A stretch of 64,000 nt of DNA from Ciona intestinalis (lineage: Eukaryota > Chordata > Ascidiacea > Phlebobranchia > Cionidae). Below the pieces are notes generated by a model. It searched no databases. It saw only the letters and a list, made by a program, of their open reading frames with translations, and was not told the DNA's origin. The translations under genes were made by a program, and so were the position numbers. Below are positions 1 to 12,300 of this stretch, piece by piece (position 1 is the stretch's first letter; the number at the start of each line of letters is the position of its first letter). The stretch spans positions 4,108,646-4,172,645 of the forward strand of contig NC_020170.2 of NCBI RefSeq assembly GCF_000224145.3. The letters run 5' to 3'.

Positions 1-115
1 CATTATGTAATAATAGTACCATGCATATCTTACCCCACAGTACCATATTTCAGTCTTTTAAATGTTCTTTAAAAGCATTATCCATCTTACCCACAGTACT
101 ATAATACATTTGTCT

Positions 116-228
116 TAACATACATAGTAACTCGAAAGTCGGCATGAGGTGTATGGAACAAAACACTCGTGTTATAATGATTAACATTTTCCGGCCAGGA
201 TAAAGCAAGTTACATTCATTCATTCTTT
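116..228 (+). mobile_element. SINE 3' fragment
   Basis: Carries the SINE 3' body (AGTAACTCGAAAGTCGGCAT, AGGATAAAGCAAGTTACATT) and an ATTC tail. Confidence 0.75.
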
Positions 229-314
229 TAAAAATCTTTTTAGAAACCGTATTAATCTTGTCCCGGACTACTGTATACCTGTTTTAATTTTAACACATTT
301 ATGTTTCTATGCAG

Positions 315-3300
315 ACTTACTCTCTTCTAACCCTGTTTTCGTCAAGTGGCAACATAACATCATCACAACCACACACCTCTGTGACTCCTAACGTTATTGT
401 GGGGTTTTATTCAGACCAGTCCATTACGGGGAAAGGGTTCAGGTTCTCCTACAGGCAAATAGGTATGTTCGTTGGGTACCAGTCAAAAATACTTCTAATG
501 TCACCGGCACCGTAGCACAGTTGTTAGCGCACCTGCCTCTAACTCAGAGGTAATGAGTTCAAGGCTCTTAGCTGCTACTATTGCGGGTGTATGTGTCCTT
601 GGGCAAGACTGCTCCAACCTAGTGGTTACTAATGGATTGTCTAAGTTATAAGCCACACATAAAAGAATTCCCCCTACTCCACAAAAAATAATTATCCACA
701 AAGTAACAAACTTGAAACTCGTAAGCTGGCACAAGGTTTATAAAACAGAATGGGTGAGTTATAACCAATGTCGTATTGAGGCCATGAGAGTATAAAGTAT
801 TTTACATTCATTCTTTCATTCATTCAGTGTTACAGATTGGACAAATTAATCAAAAAAAATTATAAAACTGAACAGTTGCGACAACATGGTATGGATAGGG
901 TTTGAGTTAAGAAGTTAGGTTTTAGGGGTTAAAAGAGGATTTTTCAACAGCATGTTTATTTTCTCATATTTCACAATGTAATTCTAAGCTTATGCACTTA
1001 CCACCTACTGTAATGGTAATCATATAGAAGTAAAGGACACAAATTCATAGTTTAGCTAGCATGTGCTTTTAAACACCCTTTATAGCCTGTTTTAACAGCA
1101 GCCTTATTGCTGCGAGTTTTTACTTTTTAGTTCCTTAAATAATGCAAGAAATTTTTCTTTGTTGCAATAGATAAAAATTTATGTTAGGATATAAACCTTA
1201 AAACATTAAGTTTTTAGTTCAATCTTATAAATTTTCTAGTAGTTACACCAATGGGGGGGGGGCCCCCCCCCCAAAAAAAAAAAAAAAATTAAAAAAACAT
1301 AATAAGTTCTTTAACTTATTTTTCATTTGTTCCAGATGCAACAAACGACACTTTAATTACCTACCCAGTATATAGTAAATAATGATGTTAAAATACGATT
1401 CAACAAATTAATTTTATGTTTCTATTCACAGCTTCCAGTGGTTTCTCATTTTGGGCATATACACATATAGACGTTTTTTATAACTTTGGAGTTAGCATTA
1501 GCCTGAATGTATATCCGAACTTTATGTACGAATACAACTCAACCGGGAATTACTCATTTTCTGGAAACATATCATCAGATAGTGAAGTTCGACATATATC
1601 AGCAGACAACGCCAATTATTTTTACTACCATGCCACAAACTTTACCCAAAACACAACATATACTTTGTATATTGCAGTTTCAGATAGTACAAACACTACT
1701 ATTGCAAATTATACAACAACTTTGGTAACAGGTAATTAATCTTGTACCTACAGTGCTGCTTATATGCTTTTAATATCCAGTGCCATGGCACAGTGGTTAG
1801 CAGGCCTGCATCTAACCCAGGCTATGGGTTCAAGGTTTCTCGCTGCTACCATTGTGGGCAACGAAAACTCCTGCGTTCCGGCCACCCAAGCATATAGCAA
1901 GTCACATTCATCATAATACTCCATTTCCACAGCTACTGTGCACATGTTTGATGATGCTGACTTATCTGGGACCCCAAAAGAAGTAACTACTCTTGGTTGG
2001 CCAGGAAATTACCCGGAAAATACAGCCAGTGTTTGGATTTTAAATGCAGACCCTGGAATGGTGGTTCAGATCACTGTACATGAGGGTGGTGATTATACTT
2101 ATTTTGCTACCTTGATTGGACAAGACCATGCTCCAAATAGTGTAAGTAAACAATTTTTGTAGTCCGTTTTTGTATCAATACTTTTGGCTTTGCTCTACTT
2201 AAATGAGTGTGACTCATTTATTAACACAGGTGTTCTGTTTCATACATTTCGTAACCTTTGACGATTTATCACATATGTAACTTTATATGTTTTTTTTAAA
2301 TAAATTTTTATAAGTAATTGCATTATTTGTATTCTTATTTTCTTTTAGACCTTCTCCATGGGTTTCATGTACGTTTATGGAAACGTAACAACAGATCAAA
2401 TTTACACTTCTAAAACCGCAACGGTTTATATTAGTTTTATATCGCACGTATTCTCACCAAAAGGATTTAGATTTTCTTACATCCAAACAGGTTTGTGAGG
2501 TCACAGAGGTAACTATGTGGCAATAACCCACCTTATGTAGCCTTTATCCTAATGTTTTCCATTCAAAATGTACTACTGTTAAACAATATCTAGTAAATTG
2601 TATGATATTTGTGCAATTTCAGGCAGAAATAAACTTTTTAATATCTTACAGAACCTTCAAATGACACTTATTCAACCATGCCAACATATGGTAACTCAAC
2701 CATGCCAACTTATGGTAACTCAACCATGCCAACTTATGGTAACCCAACCATGCCAACTTATGGTAACTCAACCATGCCAACTTATGGTAATTCAACCATG
2801 CCAACTTATGGTAACTCAACCATGCCAACTTATGGTGACTCAACTATGCCAACTTATGGTAACTCAACCATGCCAACTTATAATTCAACAATGCCAACTT
2901 ATGGTAAGTTCCTTAAATAATACAAGAAATACTTCTTTGTTGCAATAGATAAAAATTTATGTTAGGATATAAACCTTAAAACATTAAGTTTTTAGTTCAA
3001 TCTTATAAATTTTCTAGTAGTTACACCAATGCAAATAACCCTAGTTGTGTACTGTGTAATTGGTTTTAAAAAAAACATAATAAGTTCTTTAACTTATTTT
3101 TCATTTGTTCCAGATGCAACAAACGACACTTTAATTACCTACCCAGTATATAGTAAATAATGATGTTAAAATACGATTCAACAAATTAATTTTATGTTTC
3201 TATTCACAGCTTCCAGTGGTTTCTCATTTTGGGCATATACACATATAGACGTTTTTTATAACTTTGGAGTTAGCATTAGCCTGAATGTATATCCGAACTT

Positions 3301-6300
3301 TATGTACGAATACAACTCAACCGGGAATTACTCATTTTCTGGAAACATATCATCAGATAGTGAAGTTCGACATATATCAGCAGACAACGCCAATTATTTT
3401 TACTACCATGCCACAAACTTTACCCAAAACACAACATATACTTTGTATATTGCAGTTTCAGATAGTACAAACACTACTATTGCAAATTATACAACAACTT
3501 TGGTAACAGGTAATTAATCTTGTACCTACAGTGCTGCTTATATGCTTTTAATATCCAGTGCCATGGCACAGTGGTTAGCAGGCCTGCATCTAACCCAGGC
3601 TNNNNNNNNNNNNNNNNNNNNNNNNNNNNNNNNNNNNNNNNNNNNNNNNNNTAACACAGGTGTTCTGTTTCAGACATTTCGTAACCTTTGACGATTTACC
3701 ACATATGTAACTTTGTATGTTTTTTTTAAATAAATTTTTATAAGTAATTGCATTATTTGTATTCTTATTTTCTTTTAGACCTTCTCCATTGGTTTCATGT
3801 ACGTTTATGGAAACATAACAACAGATCAAATTTACACTTCTAAAACCGCGACGGTTTATATTAGTTTTATGTCGCACGCATTCTCACCAAAAGGATTTAG
3901 ATTTTCTTACATTCAAACAGGTTTGTGAGGTCACAGAGGTAACTATGTGGCAATAACCCACCTTATGTAGCCTTTATCCTAATGTTTTCCATTCAAAATG
4001 TACTACTGTTAAACAATATCTAGTAGCTTGTATGATATTTGTGCAATTTCAGGCAGAAATAAACTTTTTAATATCTTACAGAACCTTCAAATGACACATA
4101 TTCAACAATGCCAACTTATGGTAACTCAACCATGCCAACACACGGTATGTATTTATAATTCTAGTAAATCTAGTGCATTGTTTCAATATTTATTTTTGAA
4201 AGTAACTGTCATTAGGCCGTTATACTAACGGGTTTAAACGTCATACTCTGTAAACTGATTAAGAAATTCATTAAGGCTATAGTTAGTTGCTGGACTCTCC
4301 CTTACTTATATAATCTAGTATTTTTTAAACTGTTATCGTCACTTTATAAAATTCCAGATGTTAGTGCAACCCCTGCAAAATTATCAGGATAGGCTTACAT
4401 ACCCTGCGCTATAAAAATTGATTCCATACCCGACTCTATTCTTTTACAAAGTTACTATATGTAGCTCTCTGCTCAATCAATAGAATTACTTTGTTTTTAG
4501 GTGAACATATTTTAATTTTATTTGAACATAGGCAGAGTTCCACTTTTAAATGCCCGTTGGCACCCTGACTAACTCTATTATTTTCTTTATCAGCAATCAC
4601 CACTACAGCTTCTGCTCCAACTGTTCCTGTGTTGCCACCAGTGCAAGGTAAACCCCAAAACTTTGTTACAAAAATTACCCACAAATTTAAATAACTCAGG
4701 CAAGGTCCACAAAACATTACTCCCATTTTATAAGACTGTCATTTCACAGCCATCCAAGGACTTTGATTCCTTCACCCACAAAGTTATGTATGTAGTAACT
4801 CATAAGCAGCACAAATTCTATGAAACAAAACCGCAATGTTATGACAACTGTCATTCTCTTCTACACGTGGTTAAATAAGTTACATTCATTGATTCAAATG
4901 TCCAAAACAATGACATATGTTGTAAGCCATAAGCAGCAGAAGGTGTATGAAACTGAACACCTATGTTATACCTTTCACCATTTTACACAACTATTTCCCA
5001 CAGTTACAGCAACAGGAGGTAATGGGATCATCTACGTGGACCTTGGTTCATCTCGATACAACTACACCATTACTTTTGATGCCCAGAACATTCAAGTCAC
5101 AAATGTGGATTCTTACATTATTGAAGGCCTTGGTGCAGATCTAGAATTTGAGTTTGAAGTTGAAGCATATTTTGATGGTGAACTTCTCTCCACTTTGACA
5201 CTTACTGCTGAAACAAGTGAGAGAGTTTATTATCTTTTGCGTTAGTTTGCTTCTTTTGCAGAGACTGATGATGCCATGTTAGAAATATATAACTCATATA
5301 ATACAATTTGTTGGACTTGATTTTTGTCACTTACATTTTTCATAGCACTTGATTCTAAGGATTTATTTTCTTTATAGCTTTATAGATTTTCAATCTGGAA
5401 AAGGATTTGTTATACCTTTATGAAATAGATCGTTAAAGCTATAAACCAACCTTTCATATAATTTTGTAAATGTTTTCCGCAGAATCTTGCACTGAAACTT
5501 GTACCAACGCTGTCTGTGTTGTGGCAACTGGTAACGTGCAAACCTGTAAATGTAGGCCAGGATATACTGAAGAAGAAACAAATACAGTTGCTCTCAATAT
5601 ACAGAACTTGCAGCAACCAAGCTGTGTAGATGTTAATGAATGTGGAATGCCATGGATCACTTGCCCAGCAAACTCTGTCTGTTCCAACACTGTTGGATCT
5701 TTTGTATGTCGCTGTGGATCTGGATTTACAATGGAGAATGGAGTGTGTACACGTAAGAAATCATTATATTTTGTATGGTTATTTAATGCGAATGTGGCCT
5801 AATAAGTTTTTCCGAATTTTTATTTATTTCTTTCAAAGTCCTTTATCTTGTGCAAAAGAAAAAATTAGGCGTAATTTTAAGAGACATGCTTCAAAGGGTA
5901 ATAGATCACTTTAATTTTTGTGATGAAAACAGAAACAAACATTTGTGTAATTGGTAACTATCTTTTGTGCCAATTTATTTAAAACGATATAATATTAAAC
6001 AGTTATATACATCGCAGAAGATGGTTTTTGTTCTGAAACCAAAATGTTTCAGATTAAAATATTTTCATAGAATATCATATTCAAATGACAGTTGTGAGTG
6101 TAAATGTGAAGCATGAACAAAAGGCTCTTTGTATTTCAGTTATCAACTTGTGTGAAAAGAGCATACTTTGTGAAAATGGTGGAACCTGCACTCCATTGCC
6201 TGGAGACTTTAGGTGCGAGTGTCCACAATATTATAGTGGGAAGTCATGCAAAGATTACACATCACCATGTATAGGTGGACCCTGTGCAAACCTTGGTACT

Positions 6301-9300
6301 TGTAATGATCTCGGTGGTTCATACTCCTGCTCTTGCACTCAAGCATATTCAGGTAATATGGCATCAAAGCTGAGAAACTAATAATGTTTGTATTTAGTGA
6401 ATACATCTTAGTCTTATTGGATTTTCTTAAATTGGGCCAAAATGGATATTACTTCCATACTGTGTGTTTTTCCATTTTTTGTGCAGTGATATAATTTAGA
6501 CCATAATGCAAGGAATGAAAACACACCTGTAACAGAAGATCAGAGCCAGAAAAGCATACACTGTGTTTAACAGTGTGAATTTATTTGAAAGTCAAGTTTT
6601 ACAAATTTTTAACCTAAACATTTTGCTTAAATTAAAACAGGGGCCACAAACTAGTGTTCACAATCAATGAATAAACTATGGTTTAAACATTTATTTTTAT
6701 GTGTAGGTCCAACATGCCAAACAGATGTAAATGAATGTACAGCTGGCATTAGTACTTGTGTTGCGAATGCATTCTGTACCAACACAGTAGGAAGTTATAG
6801 ATGTACATGCAATGAAGGCTACTCAGGTGATGGGTTTGTCAAATGTAATGTTGATGTATTGTTGCCATATGGAGAAAATGCAATGGATGAATTGTTGACT
6901 ATTGGTGATGATGTAGCTTCACCAAAACTAACGTAAGTCGGATTTATCATTACTTATTTATGTAGTAGGTTTAGCAGACTCACTTTTATTTGAAACTTTT
7001 ACAAAAAAAGTTTTTACTTGTGCCTTGTTTTCAACGACTGTTGTTTTTTTCTGTTATTTTTCTTCTTTTCTCTGTTTTAAATATCTGACTATTGTTAGTG
7101 CATTCAAAAAGATAAATACCATTCGTGTTTATGTTGTATAGTGGGAACTATCATTTTGTCCACTAATCATAGTGGGTTCAATGTTTATTACTTTGTGCAT
7201 GCTTGGAAGTTGCTATGTATGAAACATTGCGGGAAACTGGGAGATTTATGTGTACTGCTAACTTAACATCCTGTAAAGATCATTCAGTTGTCAATTGGAT
7301 GGGTTTATAAAAAGTAATTGCTTATTTGGCGATTTTGACAACCTTGGTTAAAGCATCTAACTCCAACCAATAGTCTACAACATTGCATACATCAATATAT
7401 TTTCCGATTACTTAGATAATGATTACCATTCCAGCATTCCATTTCCAATGGCATTTGGACAGAGAACATTCACCACTTGCCGTGTAACTTCTAATGGTAT
7501 AATTACCTTTGGTCCTGAGTCTTGGCATGTGCGATACTTGTACCAACCTCGCCAGAACGGGTTCGGTTCTTATAGAGTAGCAATGCTGGCTCCATTCTGG
7601 GATGATTTCCATCCAAGCAGGTTCAATGACGGCCGTGTTTATTATCAGGTATATTACGCATTTAATAGTTGTTTATGCTGGCTTATAATTAGCATTGGAT
7701 AATCAGGCTTCTAATTAGGTATCATGAAGATCTTTTGGTAACATTTAACTTTGCTGGTAATAAATATGAAGTGACTTTAATAGGAGGTCAAAACAATGGT
7801 AAACAAAGTAATATGCCACCAGAAGAGCTCTATCAAACCTAAACTCTGTATTATTATATGGTTGCTATTTAGCTCTACCAGAAAATGGTACCAATGCTTT
7901 AAAAATATAGTTTTCACGTATGTATGTATAAAAACAAGTTTAAACGAAGGAAAGTGAATACAGTGCTGTGGTATCTTTTCTTCTTTTTCTATTTGCCATA
8001 TATTACCAAGATTTCAATGCCTGTATTACAGTTGTATTTTTTTATCTGGACATAATGATCTTATAAAATAAAATTAAAATTACTTTAATCAGGTTTACAA
8101 CAAACAATCCACAACTCTGTCTGTCTCTGCCTCTGCCGTGGTTGCAGAAGTGGACAAAAGGATCGGAGAATTTGTAGGAAACACAAATTTCAAGTCAAGT
8201 TATGTTTTGAAAGCAACCTGGCATAATGTGGTCATGTATTATGAGTATTACAACAGAGATTATGTGAGTTTAAGCTATACTTTGATTGAATAATTTTATC
8301 AAAATGAAAATTAATCAACTGTAGCAATCTACCTACTGTACCACTTAAATGTCTTACTAGATAGCATTACATGATATAATGTTTATTTGTTCTGGAAAAT
8401 TTTGAAAACACACTGATCATCATTAGGCCAGTCATGAAACACATTAACAATTTGAAAACTAGGCTTGTCTACAATTGTAATAGGTCTGTGTAGGATTGAA
8501 TAGATAAATGTAATTTATTCGTACTAGTTTTGTCAGGCTATTACAGTTGCTATACCCTGGGTGTGGACTGTTGTCCAGTTGCAGTATGTCATACAGTGAA
8601 CATTTTAAGTTTTAATTTCTTACTCTATATATCGGAACAGCCCAGCACCTTCCAAGCCATTTTAGCCTCAAATGGAGAGGAGACATACGTAATATACAAC
8701 TACAAGGAGGATGCAATGTTATGGAATGTAGACAAGAGATACTATGATAACAACAGAGCTTTGATTGGATATACAAATGCACAAGACCTTGAGTTTATTG
8801 AAGTACAAGGAGAATACAGGCCTGACAAACGACCGCAAACCGGTGGTAATTATTAAAGCCTGAATAAAATGAATGTAACTTGCTTTATAATTACGAGGAG
8901 GGGCAACAACAGGCTTAATAGGTTTTAATGGTGTGTTCTATTAGGCAACTATTTATATTTTTTGGTCAAACAACATTTAGTTAAAGATAATTAAATTTAA
9001 TTTTTACTTAGTCTTCATATGCTATTTAGATAATCTTAATGACAAAATAAAACTACTGCTCATCTGTTACAGGAACTAGAAACGGGCAGTATTTCTACCA
9101 TTTGACACCAAGCTCCTCTAAAACTTCCAAGTCAAGTGCAAAGGCTGCATGTATGGCTTGGTACAATGAAGATAAGGATGATAAAACAGATGGATGGCTG
9201 GAGTCAAATACAACACAGCCATGCCCATGCACTGCTGCACAAGCCATACTTGATCCACGCTTTGCACTTAGTGTTGAGGTTCATCTGAACTGGATTAAGT

Positions 9301-12300
9301 TATTTACCGACTGGTACTCGCAATATTCATGGTGGTCAGATTATAATTACGTCAATGGAAGCAGCATTGAAACTGATGAATGGAATTATGAAGAAAGTAA
9401 GTTCTATGTCAAGTTATGTTTGATTTTTAATTTTTAAAGATGCAAGTTATAGTTTATAACATTTTACAGCTTATATAAACATATGTTGTATTAGGTTTTA
9501 TTACTGGATTCGCTTAATTTAGTTTCCTTTCCATAACACATAATGTAGTATTGGGTTATTTGTGTATCATAGTTGTCTAATAACACAATTCTCGGTCCAT
9601 GCGCCTGACCTTTGCTTATCTGGCCATGAACCCTTACCATTTTTAATGTCATAAACTTAATATTATGTTTAGCTGCTTACCACCGGTGTTACCAACTACG
9701 TAGCAACACTGGGCCACGTTGTTGCTATGGTAGCAGAGAAACCGAATTCAATATCTTTTGGGGTTGGTGGATTGGTGGGCCCCTTCTACAAGGCCCAATG
9801 AGTAGCAGATATGAGAGATACCAGATTCCATTGGTGGAAGACAGTACTGATTGGTGGGATTGGATTTATTACAGAGACCAAGCAAGATTTAATGAGCAAC
9901 TCAGGCTTGCTTTAGGTTTGTAAAAACTGGTTGAAAAGTAGTGTCATAATCAAGTTACATTTTCCACACCTTGGAATTGATTATCATTTAGGCATGTGCT
10001 TTAAATTTCACTAATTTTCAATTAAAAAATGCAATGGTACTTTTTTTAAAGTCTAGATAACAGCAAAAGTTAAAGGTACCCTTAAACATGGTGACTTTTA
10101 ATTACCAATTCAAAGTTTCGGACATGATCTTTAAGTAAGCACCTGAATGCATCGCATTTTTTCAACCTTTAAATACGGGGAGCCCCAGCCCCCAACACCA
10201 AAACTGCTTGCATACACCTGTACGAAATATTATCCACATTGGACTAGTGTGATCTGGTGTGATCCATGCGCCCAACAGCATTGCAGTAAGGTGTATTTCA
10301 GCATGCTTGTAATATCATTTCTGCAGAAAAAGATCTGATTCCACGAAGGCAATGTTGTATTGAGAGTGAATCTGACTACTACTGTGATTTGTACAAGCAG
10401 AGAAGACCAGCAGCAACATGCGATGGATATGAACAAGTCTTTCCTAGTAATTATTTTTAAAATTCAAACAAAATGGCAGTAGTGCAAGAGCTTAAAAACT
10501 TGTGGGTTACTTGAAATACGCTTACATTGTTTGGATCTGTTTGCATTATTTCAAATATTTTTTAGTATTTATTGCGTAAATCATTTTGGATCAAGTGCTA
10601 CAAAATACTGAACGATAAAAATCCAGTTTATCGAGTATGTATTGTGCCTGAAACAGCATCATAAGTCTCTTATTTAAATAGAATTCTGTTTGTTACTGTA
10701 TTCATAGGGAAAAATAAAATTTATGCTATGTTGAATAAAAATTTAAACTATTTTAGAATGGACAGTTGGTGACCATCAAATAAAAGTTAAAATAAAAAAC
10801 TATTTTAGGTTAAAAAATTTGGTGACCCTATATAAAAAACTAAATAAAAAACTTTTCCAGGCTGGACATTTGGTGACCCCCATATTACCACTATTGATAG
10901 CAACCAATATACTTTCAATGGAGTAGGAGAATTCCATTACTTGTATGCACCCGGTGTTTTTAGTATTCAAGCTCGTATTAAAAAAGCAACTACAGCCGAT
11001 GGTGGTGAAGCTGGTGGAACCATCTTTGTTGCTTTTGCTGTGAAGGATCATGAATACAGTAACTCAGGCACTGTGAGTACATTTATTTAGTTAATTTATA
11101 TAAAAGGAATATAGTATGCAGATATTAGGAGTAAAGTAAATTAGAGTAGCAACCTAGAAATAGGATATCTTCAAAGGACTGCATTAAAAATGTCAAAAAA
11201 TTGTTTGTTTTTTTGTGCTGGTTTATCCCTTTGCCCCAGTTTTAAATTAACCGGTTATGTCTTGAATGGATGATTGTAACCTATTTATCATGATGTGTTG
11301 TGGGGCAACCACAGTAGGTATAACAAAAGTGTTCTGTTTCTTACACCTCATAACAACTGTGCATAAAACCATTGCTCTAACGACTACAACTGTCTGGCCC
11401 CTAAATTCTCAACACAATGATATTTTCAAACCTACTCTAGTGTTTTTTATTCAGGTTCAATTTGACATTGACTCCTCTCATGTTAATGGCACAGGAGTCC
11501 TTGTATCGGTCAATGGTGTTTCACAGACACTAACAACAGGTAAAATATAACATTTTGGACTAGATTTGTTTTAATTTATGACTCTCATGTTTTTACCGAA
11601 TTGTGTTTTCTATTGTTAGTATTTTTTTGTTGTTGTTAAACTCTTGTTGCTGTTTTTATGTTATTTTTCTTGTAGCATAATTTAATGACTAGTTCCTTTT
11701 TCATTTTTATTTTTTGACTGCGTTTAAAGGAAAAAAAAGCGTTATGTAATTGCTGCTACCATCATGTTAACCTCTAAACTTTTGTATTTCAGTTGAGACA
11801 TCTATTAACCAAGTAAGTTTATCAATAAAAGATGGATCCTACCAAGCTAAATTTCCTTCTGGTTCATCAGTTGTTGTGTCTGCTGCAGGTAAGGAAATAA
11901 AAGCAAGCGCTTAAACTCGCTTCATTAACATTCATGTGTTATCTCGTATAATTATTCCCACTGGTTTAGGTCTTACTGTTGTGTGTTACTCTTCTCTATG
12001 TGATCTACTGATACGTTCATTTTAAGTTGAATAAAGCCTATGATTAGTTTTACTCGTCAAGTAGGCTTTCGACAAACTTCTTTTTTTATTATGACCCAAA
12101 CTTTTAATGAAACTTGTTTATAGCCGAATCTCTATTGAACGAGTTGTTTTCTGCATATTTAGGTTCCATTTAGTCTTACTTGGTTCTAATTAAATATAAA
12201 TGGCTTTGGTGTATTAACCGCACCTTTTCAACCAAGTAAATGTAAATTTAATTTCAGAATACATGCTAAGTATGCAGTTTACTGGAGATACTGGAAGTTT

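Larger units (their letters stand above)
1129..4144 (+). repeat. Internal tandem duplication, period 1,778 bp
   Basis: The sequence from about 1129 onward recurs from about 2907, introns included; exons 1432-1731 and 3210-3509 are identical. The left border sits a few bases after the donor of the linker exon (2903). The right part of copy 2 is interrupted by a 50-N gap, after which 3652-4130 matches about 2221-2690 with a few substitutions. The gap removes the counterpart of exon 1933-2141. Confidence 0.9.
315..5216 (+). other. CUB / linker / beta-sandwich modules of the MUC4-like protein
   Basis: Exons 315-462, 1336-1374, 1432-1731, 1933-2141, 2349-2490, 2652-2903, 3114-3152, 3210-3509, 3779-3920, 4082-4144, 4594-4647, 5004-5216. 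Exons 1933-2141 plus 2349-2490 form one CUB domain (GWPGNYPEN near the start, GFRFSY at the end). Exon 315-462 is the second half of an earlier CUB whose first half lies outside the window. Exons 1432-1731 and 3210-3509 are identical 100-residue beta-rich modules with many N-glycosylation sequons. The linker exons are Ser/Thr/Pro-rich. The first half of the third CUB must lie in the gap at 3602-3651. Exon 5004-5216 looks like another FN3-type beta sandwich, less certain. Confidence 0.8.

Noticed and set aside
502..580. True tRNA gene
   Set aside because: The box A/B-like head is part of a dispersed SINE; it does not fold into a full cloverleaf by eye and the same head recurs with truncations.
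2598..2948. 116-residue [14 protein letters not shown] frame and a minus-strand [14 protein letters not shown] frame
   Set aside because: Both are alternate frames of the 24-bp coding repeat; only the TMPTYGNS frame joins in phase to neighbouring exons.
4360..4391. Possible extra linker exon after an acceptor near 4358
   Set aside because: It starts in the right phase but no GT donor follows in a usable position; splicing 4144 to 4594 keeps the frame without it.
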